64,000 nucleotides of DNA from Gemmata massiliana. Lineage in GTDB: Bacteria > Planctomycetota > Planctomycetia > Gemmatales > Gemmataceae. Under the pieces are notes generated by a model. It had not been told where the DNA came from and searched no databases. It saw only the letters and a list, made by a program, of their open reading frames with translations. Shown here piece after piece: positions 45,044-54,077 of this stretch (position 1 is its first letter; each line of letters opens with the position of its first letter). The translations under genes were made by a program, and so were the position numbers. The stretch lies in contig NZ_LR593886.1 of NCBI RefSeq assembly GCF_901538265.1, positions 3,989,738-4,053,737 on the forward strand, in the 5' to 3' direction.

Positions 45044-45919
45044 TTACTTCTTCCCGTTCTTGCTACTCTGACGCACCTTTGCACCGCCCTCGGACTCGAC
45101 CACCAGCTCTTCTTCTTGCACATCACCCGTCACCGTCTCGGTATCGTGAACCTTGCGCTTGCCCACGCTCACTTCTTCTTTCAGCACGGTTTCTTTGGTC
45201 ACGTGGACCCGCTCTTCTTTCGTCGGGATACGGATCTCTTCCGCTTTTATCTTAGCGTTTCCGACTCGCTTGTCGCTCGCTGGCCGACGCTCGACCACGA
45301 CCTCCTCACGCTCGGCCGGGACCGTGATCTGCTTGTGCTCGGTGTCGACCTACTTGCGGACCTTCACCTCGCCCTTGTTGACGGTCTCCTTCTCGGTCTT
45401 GAGGTGCTCTTTCTTGAGCTGAATCACCTGCCCGTCTTCGGTCCGGAACGACCCTTCGGCAAAGCTGTTCGCCCGGTCCGCACGAACAGCCGCCCAGGCG
45501 CTGCGATCGAACCCGCTGTGCCGGCGCAGGACGTTGCGCGCCTCGTCCAGTTTCGCGAGGTCCGCGCTCCGGAAGTCGAAGCACACATCGTGGCCGCCGG
45601 TCATGTAGATCGCGTCGTATCGGGACACGTCGGCGTCCGCGACCTTCATCGTGTCCTTCGGCCGATCCATGAACGCCCGGTCTTTGTACCGCTTGTGGAC
45701 CGGACCGACGAGGCCGACGGCGTGGCCAAGCTCCTGGAGCATCAGGCTCTCCGGGTCGATCGGGACGTACCCGCTCTTCGGGCTGGCGATGTCGCACTAG
45801 AACCCGGACGGTTCGACGGTGTCCAGGAAGTGCGTCAGTTCGCCGAGCCATAGCCCGGTGCGGTATCCGACCTTCTCGTACTCGCCGATGTTCGTGGCGA
45901 TGGTGAGGATGCGCGCCAT
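45044..45919 (-). pseudogene. Chimera of a DJ-1/PfpI-type N-terminal part and a YsnF/AvaK C-terminal part, with stop codons
   Basis: The minus strand starts MARILTIATNIGEYEKVGYR (45919), TGLWLGELTHFLDTVEPSGF, then a TAG, then CDIASPKSGYVPIDPESLML and YDAIYMTGGHDVCFDF. This is the start of a DJ-1/PfpI (glutamine-amidotransferase-like) protein. At ~45575 it fuses to LDEARNVLRRHSGFDRSAWA, the YsnF paralogue (continuing EEIRIPTKEERVHVTKETVL). A second TAG interrupts it near 45350 (KVRK-stop-VDTEHKQ; the intact copy has GAG). The join and two stops show decay after recombination. Confidence 0.75.
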
Positions 45920-45931
45920 AACGTACTCCGG

Positions 45932-46573
45932 TTAGCCGAGGCCGACACCCCAGCGGACAGCCACCTCGAACGTGCTCGGCGGGAGCAGTCCGTGGGCCAA
46001 GTTCGTCGCCCGTGGCTGCAGGCCAACCGGGTACCGGGGCGACGGCCACTCATCCTTCACAACCTTTAGGATGGTTTCGGCGACCCGCTTCGGGCCCATG
46101 CCACCGCGGATGCCTTTGACGGATAGGTCGTCGGCCTTTTTCCGGCGCTCGGCGTACGAGGGCCGCGACCCCGCCGGACGAACTCACGTTGATGACCGTC
46201 CCCGCCTTCCGCTCGCGCATTAAAGGCAGGACGGCGTTGGTCACCCGCATGATGCCGAAGAAGTTGATCTGGAACAGCCCCATCCCCTCTTCGGGCGTGA
46301 TCTCCTCAGTCGCCCCGATGATGCCGTGCCGGCGTTGTTATGCAACACGTCGATCCGCCCGCCGGTCCTCTTTGTGACCGCCTTCACGCACGCGGCGACC
46401 GACTCGTCGGATGTGACGTCAAGTTGCAGCAGCTTGAACCCGTTGCCCGACTTCCCGACCGGATCACGGCTGGTGCCGAACCCGCGGTAGCCCTTGGAGG
46501 CGAGGACTTCGGCCGTGGCCTTCCCGATGCCCGAGGTGGCGCCGCTGACCAGCACAACTTTCCGTTCGCCCAT
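45932..46573 (-). pseudogene. Short-chain dehydrogenase, frameshifted
   Basis: MGERKVVLVSGATSGIGKAT (Rossmann motif), AEVLASKGYRGFGTSRDPVG, KLLQLDVTSDESVAACVKAV and IDVLHNNAG lead to a frame break near 46330. It continues as MGLFQINFFGIMRVTNAVLP, GTVINVSSSGGV and, after a deletion, SAERRKKADDLSVKGIRGGM through VAETILKVVKDEWPSPRYPV. The catalytic Ser-Tyr-Lys region is missing or disrupted. It precedes the PfpI chimera by 13 bases. Confidence 0.7.
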
Positions 46574-46774
46574 CCCCGTCTCCCGAAACGAAAGCCCCCG
46601 GCATTGGCCGGGGCCACGTCTGCCAGTCGATGTATGCAAACGACGTAAAAGCCCACTATTCAGTTTGCAAACGGCGCGCCTTGCGCGGGTCGGGATCGCT
46701 CGAAGCCTCAAACACCGGCACTGGTTTTGCTGATCTTGTCAGGATTGTTTGCCCGCGCACACAGGAAGTCGATC

Positions 46775-47800
46775 ATGCAACGACGCGAGTTCATTGGTGC
46801 GGTTACCGCCGCCGCAGCCGTACTGACCGCCAAAGGGGATGAGCCCAAAGACAAGCACCCGAAGGAGACCCGGCGCGGGGACATGCTGTACCGGCAGCTC
46901 GGGAGCACCAAGGAGGACGTGTCGGCCGTCGGGTTGGGCGGGCACCACATCGGCCGCCAGAAGGACGAGAAAGACTCGATCGCCATCATCCGGGCCGCGA
47001 TCGGCGCGGGCATCACGTTCATGGACAACTGCTGGGACTACCACGACGGCGGGTCCGAGATCCGGATGGGCAAGGCCCTGAAGGACGGGTACCGCAAGAA
47101 AGTGTTCCTGATGACCAAGATCGACGGCCGGACCAAGAAGGCGGCCGCCGACCAGATCAACGAGTCACTCAAGCGGCTGCAGACGGACGTGATTGACCTA
47201 GTCCAGCACCACGAGATCATCCGCATGGAGGACCCCAACCGCATCTTCGTCGCTGGCGGCGCGCAGGAGGCGGTGGAGGCGGCGAAGAAGGCCGGGAAGA
47301 TCCGGTACATCGGGTTCACCGGGCACAAGGATCCGCTCGTCCACCTGCGGATGCTGGAGGTGGCGAAGGAGCACGGGTTCAAGTTCGACACCGCGCAGAT
47401 GCCCCTCAACGTGCTCGACGCGCACTTCCGCAGCTTCGAGAAGCAGGTCGTACCTGTACTTCTGAAAGAAGGCGTTGGCGTTTTGGGGATGAAGGCGCTG
47501 GGCGACGGGCTGGTGCTCAAGAGCAAGACCGCGACCCCAGTCGAGTGCCTCCAGTACGCCCTGAGCCTGCCGACCTCGGTGGTCATCACCGGCATCGACA
47601 GTATGGCGATCCTCAAACAGGCACTGGACGTGGCGAAGACCTTCAAACCGCTGACGAAGAAGGAAACAACGGACCTGCTCGCCAAGACGAAACAGGCGGC
47701 GATGAAGGGCGAGTTCGAGCGGTTCAAGACGACCAACGCGTTCGACGGGACGGCGAAGAACCCGAGCTGGCTGGGCGAACACGACAAGGGACCGGGGTAG
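46775..47800 (+). CDS. Aldo/keto reductase with Tat-like signal
   Basis: A ~341-residue protein starting MQRREFIGAVTAAAAVLTA, a twin-Arg-like export signal. The reductase domain has LYRQLGSTKEDVSAVGLGGH, FMDNCWDYHDGGSEIRMGKA (Asp and Tyr), FLMTKIDG (Lys) and VQHHEII (His), the usual catalytic set. It likely uses NADPH on aldehydes, acting in the periplasm if exported. Intact, with upstream GTG/ATG alternatives rejected because the Tat motif should be near the start. Confidence 0.85.
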   Translation: MQRREFIGAVTAAAAVLTAKGDEPKDKHPKETRRGDMLYRQLGSTKEDVSAVGLGGHHIGRQKDEKDSIAIIRAAIGAGITFMDNCWDYHDGGSEIRMGKALKDGYRKKVFLMTKIDGRTKKAAADQINESLKRLQTDVIDLVQHHEIIRMEDPNRIFVAGGAQEAVEAAKKAGKIRYIGFTGHKDPLVHLRMLEVAKEHGFKFDTAQMPLNVLDAHFRSFEKQVVPVLLKEGVGVLGMKALGDGLVLKSKTATPVECLQYALSLPTSVVITGIDSMAILKQALDVAKTFKPLTKKETTDLLAKTKQAAMKGEFERFKTTNAFDGTAKNPSWLGEHDKGPG

Positions 47801-47835
47801 CGGATCGCGTCCTTCTGAATCACTTCTGGCCGATG

Positions 47836-48240
47836 TTACGCAGCCCGCCCGGGGGCAGAACCACCTTCGAGAGCGGGCCGGACCAATTGCTCAATCGCCG
47901 GGCGGTATTCCGGCTTCACCACTCTCGCCAGAGCAGTGAAGAACTCCTGCCAAGCATAGCCCTTCTTCCTGCGGCGCGGCTTTACGGCACGGAGGCCGTG
48001 TTCGAGCTCGTACTTCCAGCCGAGCTGCACGAGTTGCTTGAGTCGCTGGCGTCCGGCCTTCAGCCCGTGTTCCTGCTCGTACACGCGACCGAGCGCCGCG
48101 AGCTGGTGAACCCGTTTCCCGCCGAGGCGGCCCGCGGCAGAGCGCGCCGGATCGACCAGATGCGATGTGTGTTCTGGAGTCGGTTCGGCACGGGCGGCTT
48201 CCGGCTGTGTGGCGTTGTCGGGGGGTGAGAGGCAGCTCAA
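47836..48240 (-). CDS. Hypothetical basic helical protein
   Basis: A 134-residue protein with repeated QLAALGRVYEQEHGLKAGRQ / QLVQLGWKYELEHGLRAVKP units and a YAWQEFFTALARVVKPEYRP helix. The duplicated unit and basic charge suggest nucleic-acid or protein interaction. The family is not named. It converges on the aldo/keto reductase gene. Confidence 0.5.
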   Translation of the reverse strand: MSCLSPPDNATQPEAARAEPTPEHTSHLVDPARSAAGRLGGKRVHQLAALGRVYEQEHGLKAGRQRLKQLVQLGWKYELEHGLRAVKPRRRKKGYAWQEFFTALARVVKPEYRPAIEQLVRPALEGGSAPGRAA

Positions 48241-48409
48241 AATCGTTCACGGTTCGTCTCCAAAGCGAGCGCACCTGGGCACACAAATTAGAGACTTTCG
48301 GCGGCAAATGGGTGCTGAAGCGGCGCGAAATATTGACGCCGCAAAATGTTGCCCCAAAACAGCTTGTATCACTGGGCCGAGCAGACTTGAGGTCGCCCCT
48401 TCACCGGGA

Positions 48410-48827
48410 TCAGCTCCATGTCGTCTGCTCCGAGTTCCCGTCCGTCGTGGGCGTGGAACCCAGCGGTTTGACCGGCTTTTTGTCTCGCTTGTCCACCAGC
48501 ACGTAGGGATTATCGCCCCCGCACCCCTCGCCCCACTGCCGGATCGCCATCAATACCAGAAACAAGCCCCGCCCCTTCTCGGTCAGCGCGTAGTCCTGAT
48601 ATGTGCTCCCCTCGACCGGAAACTGCTCGAGTATCCCCAGCGCGACAAGCTTCCGCAGCCGCACGGTCAGGATGTTCTTGGCCACCCCCGAGGCTCTTCT
48701 CGAATTCCCCGAATCGTCGGTCGCCGGCCAGCGCCTGCCGCACGATGAGCACCGACCACGCGTCTCCGATCGCCTCCAGGGACCGGGCCAGCGGGCATTC
48801 GTTGTTCTCTAAACTCTTTCGCTTCAT
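48410..48827 (-). pseudogene. HxlR-family regulator, frameshifted by one extra G
   Basis: MKRKSLENNECPLARSLEAI (with the conserved Cys at residue 11) and GDAWSVLIVRQALAGDRRFG are followed, after one extra G in a run near 48688, by AKNILTVRLRKLVALGILEQ and STYQDYALTEKGRGLFLVLM. The layout is that of HxlR-family thiol- or aldehyde-sensing regulators. It faces an intact SDR gene across two matched operators. If the extra G is a sequence error, the regulator is intact. Confidence 0.8.
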
Positions 48828-48863
48828 GACCTTTACCCCGTTGCAGGAGAATTTTGGGATTCG

Positions 48864-48917
48864 GTTGCAAGGAGCAACTGCCACCCATTGTATACCTCGC
48901 CAGTTGCGAACTGCAAC
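48864..48917. promoter_or_regulatory. Paired operators GTTGC-N5-GCAAC between HxlR and SDR genes
   Basis: Two copies, at 48864-48878 and 48903-48917, 39 bases apart. They lie in the divergent gap between the HxlR regulator and the SDR gene. A possible promoter for the SDR (TTGCAA at 48865-48870, 18-base spacer, TGTATA at 48889-48894) overlaps the first. They are good candidates for the HxlR binding sites. Confidence 0.65.
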
Positions 48918-48938
48918 TGATCCAAATAGGAGTCGGTC

Positions 48939-49688
48939 ATGGCGAAGAAACTTGCGGGCAAAGTGGCGGTGGTGACGGGCGCCTCAAAGGGCATTGGGGC
49001 CGAGATCGCCCGCCACCTCGCTGCCGAAGAGGCCTTGGTGGTTGTCAACTACGCCTCCAGCAAGGAAGGCGCCGACAAGGTGGTGGCCGACATCACCGCG
49101 AAGGGCGGCAAGGCCGTGGCTGTGAAAGGTGACGTGTCGAAGAAGGCCGACGCGGAAGCCATCATCGACGCTGCGGTCAAGAACTACGGCCGGCTCGACG
49201 TGTTAGTGAACAACTCCGGGGTGTACGAGTTCGCCCCGATCGAGCAGATCACCGAGGAGCACTTCCACCGCCAGTTCAACATCAACGTCCTCGGGCTCCT
49301 GCTCATCACTCAAGCAGCCGCCAAGCACCTGAAAGAAGGCGGTAGCGTCATCAACATCGGGTCCGGGGTCAGCCGCGTCACCCCGCCGAACACGGCCGTG
49401 TATACCGCGACCAAGGGGGCAGTGGACGCCATCACCGGGGTGCTGGCCAAGGAACTCGGGCCGAAGAAGATCCGTGTGAACTCGATCAACCCGGGTCTGG
49501 TCGATACCGAAGGGGTGCGGACGCTGGGTGTGATCGGTTCGGAGATGGAAGCCGGGTTCGTCGCCCAGACCCCGCTCGGCCGCGCCGGTCGGCCCGGGGA
49601 CATCGCCTCCGTCGCCGTGTTCCTCGCTTCGGACGACGCCGGGTGGCTGACCGGTGAGACCCTCTTGGCCGCTGGCGGCATGCGGTAA
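48939..49688 (+). CDS. Short-chain dehydrogenase/reductase (glucose 1-dehydrogenase-like)
   Basis: A 249-residue classical SDR. TGASKGIG (NAD-binding), NNSG, and the catalytic Ser with YTATK (Y-x3-K) are present, plus VNSINPGLVDTEGV and LASDDAGWLTGETLLAAGGM at the C-terminus. It acts on an unknown alcohol/ketone. AGGAG lies 7 bases before the ATG. The gene is intact and probably under control of the divergent HxlR protein. Confidence 0.9.
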   Translation: MAKKLAGKVAVVTGASKGIGAEIARHLAAEEALVVVNYASSKEGADKVVADITAKGGKAVAVKGDVSKKADAEAIIDAAVKNYGRLDVLVNNSGVYEFAPIEQITEEHFHRQFNINVLGLLLITQAAAKHLKEGGSVINIGSGVSRVTPPNTAVYTATKGAVDAITGVLAKELGPKKIRVNSINPGLVDTEGVRTLGVIGSEMEAGFVAQTPLGRAGRPGDIASVAVFLASDDAGWLTGETLLAAGGMR

Positions 49689-49721
49689 CCCCACAGAACT
49701 CGAACCATCTCCGGCCGTTCT

Positions 49722-50481
49722 GTGGCCGATTCTTTTAGGGGCGTTCCAAGGGCAGGCAAGCTCGCGGTGGTCAGCGGTGGTAACAGCGGCATGGGGCTGG
49801 CGACGGCCAAGTTGTTCGTCAAAGAAGGGACCTACGTGTACATCACCGGCCGCCGGAAGGCCGAGCTGGATGCGGCAGCAAAGGAGATCGGGAAGAACGT
49901 CACCGGGGTACAAGGTGATGTAGCCAAGCTTACCGACATCGACTGGCTTTACCAGGTGGTGAAAGAGAAACACGGGAAGGTGGACATTGTGTTCGCCAAC
50001 GCCGGGGTCGGGGAGTTGGTGCCGATCACCGACGTCACCGAGGCCCATTTCGACAAACTCTTCAACATCAACGTGAAGGGGCTCTTCTTCACCGTCCAGA
50101 AGGCGCTGCCCCTGATGCCGGACGGCGGGTCGGTCATCCTGAGCGGCTCAATCGCCGGTTACACGGGGTCGCCCGCGTTCAGTGTGTACAGCGCCACCAA
50201 GGCTGCGGTTCGCGAGGACCTGGACCGCTGACCTGAAGGACCGCAAGATCCGGGTCAACACCCTCAGCCCCGGTCCGATCGACACGCCGATCTTCGAGAC
50301 CGTCGTAACTGAGAAAGACCAGGTGGAGCAGCTCAAGGCGGGATTCGCCGCCCAGGTGCCGCTCGGTCGCATGGGTAAGTCCGAGGAGATCGCCACCGTC
50401 GCTCTGTTCCTGGTATCGGACGACAGCAGCTTCGTGACCGGGATCGATCTGTCCGTGGACGGTGGGATGGCCCAGGTGTAG
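49722..50481 (+). pseudogene. Second short-chain dehydrogenase, disrupted by an ~8-base deletion
   Basis: [39 protein letters not shown] and [20 protein letters not shown] form the N-terminal two thirds (GTG start at 49722). Near 50207 the frame breaks (AAVRE-D) and continues as [40 protein letters not shown] and FLVSDDSSFVTGIDLSVDGG. Loss of about eight bases between two TTCGC copies explains the break. It follows the intact SDR by 33 bases and may be its tandem partner. Confidence 0.75.
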
Positions 50482-50532
50482 GTGACGCACAAAGAAGCCC
50501 CGGTCCGCCCGAAGGCGAACTGGGGCGTAAGG

Positions 50533-50680
50533 CTATTCGGTCCAACCGTACCGATACGTCGCGCAGGTCGTGCCCTTCTTCTTCCCCTCGGGAGTTTCGG
50601 TGGCGCGCACTTTCTCTAGCACGGTTAACGGCAGTGACAGCTTCCGGAACGGGTGATCGAGGAAGACCAGCTCTGCCTCC
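50533..50680 (-). pseudogene. C-terminal remnant of an unidentified gene
   Basis: The minus strand reads AELVFLDHPFRKLSLPLTVL, EKVRATETPEGKKKGTTCAT and YRYGWTE, then a TAG. The codon use and composition look coding, but no start is found; the upstream sequence belongs to an HxlR remnant on the other strand. Family unknown. Confidence 0.4.
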
Positions 50681-50704
50681 CGTGTCTTCGTCCACGTCCG
50701 TCTG

Positions 50705-50954
50705 CACCTAAAAGGGCCGAAGCGGTTCGGCGAGTTGAAGCGGCTGCTGGGCTCGACCTCGACGAAGACGCTGACCGAGCGGTTGCGGCTATTGGAGAGC
50801 GAGGGGTGGATCCACCGGCATTACGAGCCGGCCGTCCCGCCGCAGGTGACGTATTCGCTCACGGAAAAGGTGATGGAGCGACGGGGTACTCAAGGAACTG
50901 GTGGTGATTGCTGACCACTGATACGGGAAGAAGGGGAAGAAACCGAAGGGCTGA
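50705..50954 (+). pseudogene. HxlR-family regulator remnant with frameshift and nonsense codon
   Basis: HLKGPKRFGELKRLLGSTST, KTLTERLRLLESEGWIHRHY and EPAVPPQVTYSLTEK match the middle of an HxlR protein. After a frame change, GVLKELVVIADH is followed by TGA and then YGKKGKKPKG; the TGA stands where Trp is expected. The N-terminus is missing. Confidence 0.65.
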
Positions 50955-51020
50955 GGATCGGATTCGACGTTTGCGTGAAAGCCTGTGGCACTGGTGAAGT
51001 AAAACCCCGTGAAAGCACAG

Positions 51021-51402
51021 TCAACGACGTGCCGCGGTGTCATGACGAAGTGAATGGGCGGTGTGACTACGCCGGCAGCACCGCCCGCGGATGGGGATTC
51101 TTACTTCGCAGCGGCTGCGCCGCCGCTTGCGTGTTGCTGCCGCCTTTTTTGCCGACGCGGAGCGTTGCGCCGGGGTTCGAGCGGCAGCAGCTTTCCCGCC
51201 GATCTTCCTGCCCCGCTTGGCCGAGACCTTCGTGTCCGGCACCCCGCGACCGCTGCCCGACTTGTTCCCGCCGCCGTCTTCTTTGTTCACCGTCGTCCAG
51301 GCGATTTCCTCCGGCACGCCTCGACTCTGCATAGCCCTCGGCGATATGCTCGGCCTTCCGCTTCTGCTTGTCCGTGTATTTGCTCTTATCGCCGCGTGGC
51401 AT
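51021..51402 (-). pseudogene. Plasmid-stabilisation-like basic protein, frameshifted
   Basis: MPRGDKSKYTDKQKRKAEHI AEGYAES breaks near 51330. It continues in another frame as GVPEEIAWTTVNKEDGGGNK, SGSGRGVPDTKVSAKRGRK and ARTPAQRSASAKKAAATRKR. This matches a common small basic family annotated as plasmid stabilisation protein. Two missing bases explain the break, and the C-terminus appears to read past its normal stop. Confidence 0.65.
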
Positions 51403-51507
51403 GACGGCCTCCGGGTACGTTGTGCGAGGGGCGAGTTTCGGATACGAAGCAATGGGAATGCCAACCGACCGGGCGACTTTTCCGACATGCCACTTGGGTG
51501 AGGTGTT

Positions 51508-51670
51508 ATGGCGACGGATGCGGGAGAACCGGTACCGAAGATCAGCCGCGGAGATGTGTTCTGGGTCGCGCCGGATGGGTGGGCGGATCGGAACGTTGTC
51601 CGCCGAGCGCGTGGAGCAGATCCTGGCCGGGTTGCGGTTCCTGCAGGCGACCTACTTCGGCGGAAGTTGA
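51508..51670 (+). pseudogene. MazF/PemK-like toxin remnant with internal deletion
   Basis: MATDAGEPVPKISRGDVFWV APD gives the start of a MazF-type protein. After a short join the frame switches to GRIGTLSAERVEQILAGLRF LQATYFGGS, the usual C-terminus of the planctomycete version. The central RNase core is missing. No antitoxin gene was seen beside it. Confidence 0.5.
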
Positions 51671-51769
51671 ACCGGGAGGAACTCTCGACGGGCGGCGAAT
51701 ACCTTGCTTCGAGGACCCGGGCAGGTTCTAATCATTCTCGAACGGTACACACCCTCTCCGGAACATCCT

Positions 51770-52450
51770 ATGCGCACGCCAACGACGTTCAGTTTGGCCG
51801 CGACGATGCTCTTCGTCTTTGCCGCCCCATGCCGCAGTGAAGACGTGATCTTCGAGGACGCGTTCAAGGACGGGCCTTCTAAGAAGTGGGAGCCGGTTGG
51901 CCTCGATAAGAAGGACTATCGGGTGAAGGACGGCGGGCTCGAGATGCGGGTCCAGAACGGCCCGGCGAAGAAGGGCATGCCGGTGCTGAAGGTGATTCTG
52001 CCGTTCAAGACGACGGACACGGTGATCGTCTCAGTGAAGGTGACTCCCCTCGACGAGTTCACCGCGGACGGGGAGTTCGCCGGGGTAGACCTGTGGACCG
52101 ACGGCAGCCCGGAGTTCGCGGCGAAGAAGGAGCGGGTCAAAGGCAAGCTCGTGTTCGCGCCGGGCAAGTACGTGTTCAAGGGGAAGAAAGGCGAGGAGGG
52201 CGATGTCGAGAAGTACGAGGTCAAGTACACGGAGGTGACGAAGGACGCCGGGGATCTGCGGATCACCGTCGACCGGGGGACGGCGTTCTTCTCGGTCGGC
52301 CCGTCGCCCAAGGGCGAGTACACGGGCTTCTTCCACTCCGCGCTTCAGAGGGACGTGAAGGAGTGCGGGTTCTGTCTCACCGCGGCGGGGGCACCGGAGA
52401 AGGCGAATCACTGGGTTCGGTTCACGGATTTCAAGGTTGTCAAACCCTGA
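51770..52450 (+). CDS. Secreted beta-rich hypothetical protein
   Basis: A 226-residue protein starting MRTPTTFSLAATMLFVFAAP (signal peptide), then FEDAFKDGPSKKWEPVGLDK, YRVKDGGLEMRVQNGPAKKG and SVKVTPLDEFTADGEFAGVD, a jelly-roll / concanavalin-like pattern seen in planctomycete exported proteins with sugar- or glycan-like ligands. No catalytic motif is clear. A terminator hairpin follows 24 bases after the stop. Confidence 0.7.
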   Translation: MRTPTTFSLAATMLFVFAAPCRSEDVIFEDAFKDGPSKKWEPVGLDKKDYRVKDGGLEMRVQNGPAKKGMPVLKVILPFKTTDTVIVSVKVTPLDEFTADGEFAGVDLWTDGSPEFAAKKERVKGKLVFAPGKYVFKGKKGEEGDVEKYEVKYTEVTKDAGDLRITVDRGTAFFSVGPSPKGEYTGFFHSALQRDVKECGFCLTAAGAPEKANHWVRFTDFKVVKP

Positions 52451-52473
52451 GTGACCGAAGCCAGAAACAACAA

Positions 52474-52507
52474 AAGCCCCCGGCACGCTTAGCGCAACCG
52501 GGGGCTT
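52474..52507. terminator. Intrinsic terminator after the secreted protein gene
   Basis: Arms AAGCCCCCGG (52474-52483) and CCGGGGGCTT (52498-52507) form a hairpin with a downstream CACCTTTT on the plus strand and TTTTG on the other. It probably serves both convergent genes. Confidence 0.75.
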
Positions 52508-52555
52508 CACCTTTTCGTTGACAATGAGCGGCGCCGCATCGGCGGAAGCGCTGAG

Positions 52556-52750
52556 TCACGCCACCAGCGCCCGCTCCCACGCCCGAGCTACGATCGCCTT
52601 CTCGGGGGCCTGCTCGGCGGACATTTCCGCCTTCACACGGCGGGCGAGCTTCAGGACGTAGGCCATGTCGCGGAGCATCTTTTCGGCGGCGGCGACTTCC
52701 ATCGCGGCGGCGACCGGGGAGACTTCGGTGGTGTTGGTAATCGGGGTCAT
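52556..52750 (-). CDS. Short helical hypothetical protein
   Basis: A 64-residue protein (MTPITNTTEVSPVAAAMEVA; LARRVKAEMSAEQAPEKAIV). Entirely helical by composition; no known family. An upstream in-frame extension to 52825 looks non-coding. Confidence 0.45.
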   Translation of the reverse strand: MTPITNTTEVSPVAAAMEVAAAEKMLRDMAYVLKLARRVKAEMSAEQAPEKAIVARAWERALVA

Positions 52751-53254
52751 TGTTGGCTTTCTTACCAGTGAGTTTCCTTCGATGAGATGCCACAATGCAC
52801 CGGCCGTGCCGGAACCCCGAAGCAATTTGCCGGAATCGTTCCGCGCCCAGTGACTTCAAGGGTTTACGGCGTTTCGATTTCGTTGTGATCCCGGGCGCTA
52901 GTGCGGCGCGATCGCTGTAACCATTGCGACTTTACGGAAAGTGTACATTCTGGGATTGGCAGAGCTACAACTCTCGCGGAACCGGAAACGTTGCGCCCAG
53001 AAACGACAACAGCCCCGGCCCGCCGAAGTGGAACCGGGGCTTGTTACTCACTGACTTTTACTTCACGAACCGTCTGGCGATGCGGCCCGAGGATTTCGCT
53101 CTGTAGTGACGAGCACAAAGTCACGCCGACGAGATTCCTGGGGGAAGGTGACAGAACCATCTCGCGCCTCGATGAAGCGCCTTCAGCGCCAAAGCACACA
53201 TATTCCGGGCTCAAAGATCGGATCTGGCCGGACGCAGTCTCCCGGCAATAACCC
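52751..53254. other. Gap with a terminator but no clear gene
   Basis: About 500 bases. The hairpin at 53011-53041 is the only structure seen. Several open frames overlap but none has a good start or family features. Confidence 0.4.
53011..53041. terminator. Terminator-like hairpin
   Basis: Arms AGCCCCGG (53011-53018) and CCGGGGCT (53034-53041) are followed by TGTTACT on the plus strand. The purpose is unclear because no gene ends directly before it. Confidence 0.5.
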
Positions 53255-53599
53255 TCAGCCCTCGGATACCCGATTTGTACCCGTCGAAGCGTCGCGAGCA
53301 GTTCGGTTAGCATCCGGCGCGGTAGCGCGGACGATCGCAATCAACACCGCGACTAAACCGAATACCAGCGTGACGAGCCCCAACTCCGCGTACAGGGCCT
53401 CGCGATACTGCCACTGTCGGGGCACTCCCGAGCTTCCCGGCGGTGGAAAATCTAACGGCCACGCTAACCAGCGGGCGAAAGAACGCAGCAACAACCCCGC
53501 TGTCGCCGTTAGCCCGCCGACGATGACCAGGAGGCTTAACCAAGGTCTATTGACGATTGCGGGTTTGGGGCCGACTTGCTGATTGCTCACTTCCGTCAT
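53255..53599 (-). CDS. Small hypothetical membrane protein
   Basis: A 114-residue protein (MTEVSNQQVGPKPAIVNRPW) with two hydrophobic segments (LSLLVIVGGLTATAGLLL and LVTLVFGLVAVLIAIV) and a polar tail. Two membrane passes are likely. Family unknown; isolated gene. Confidence 0.55.
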   Translation of the reverse strand: MTEVSNQQVGPKPAIVNRPWLSLLVIVGGLTATAGLLLRSFARWLAWPLDFPPPGSSGVPRQWQYREALYAELGLVTLVFGLVAVLIAIVRATAPDANRTARDASTGTNRVSEG

Positions 53600-53964
53600 C
53601 TATTCCGCTCCCCCAGTGGCAAAAGGGCGCCGACAAAACCTCAGTCAAGAGACGAGGCCATAGCCAACGGCGAGAAAGCGATTGCCGCGGTCAAAGCCGT
53701 CGCGTCCAAGGCGGAACTCGTTGTTGTGAACGAATGATTTCCTTCGTCACGGACACGTATTCCGACTTACGCCGGCGCAGAATTTCGCAAGAAGGTGTCA
53801 TACCGCGCGTTCCTGGGGGGAGAGTAACGGACCTGACTCGCTTTGATGGTGTTTCCCGCTGCTCACCACGCTTTCGTGGCAGCGAGTTGGTATCCTGGCC
53901 GGTGAGCTTTGTGTTCGTTCGACACACTCTGCCGAAATGATGTCTTAAGAAGAGGCGCAGAAGA
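53600..53964. other. Gap with a possible C-terminal gene remnant
   Basis: About 365 bases. A frame ending at 53737 gives DEAIANGEKAIAAVKAVASK AELVVVNE, which looks like a genuine protein end but has no start. Otherwise no feature was found. Confidence 0.35.
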
Positions 53965-54051
53965 ATGCGGTGCGCGAATTGCCTATTGGCCGTAATCGCA
54001 GTTGCGGCCTTGGCTACCGGTTGTCACAAGCGTGTCCGTGAAGTGCGCCCC
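53965..54051 (+). pseudogene. Lipoprotein signal peptide truncated by IS3
   Basis: MRCANCLLAVIAVAALATGC HKRVR: a lipobox LATGC ends a lipoprotein signal. Within 7 codons the sequence enters the left end of an IS3 element (54039), and a stop follows at 54051. The rest of the gene is not found on the other side of the element. Confidence 0.55.
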
Positions 54052-54077
54052 TGAAGTGAGACCAGCCGGGGCCGCTC

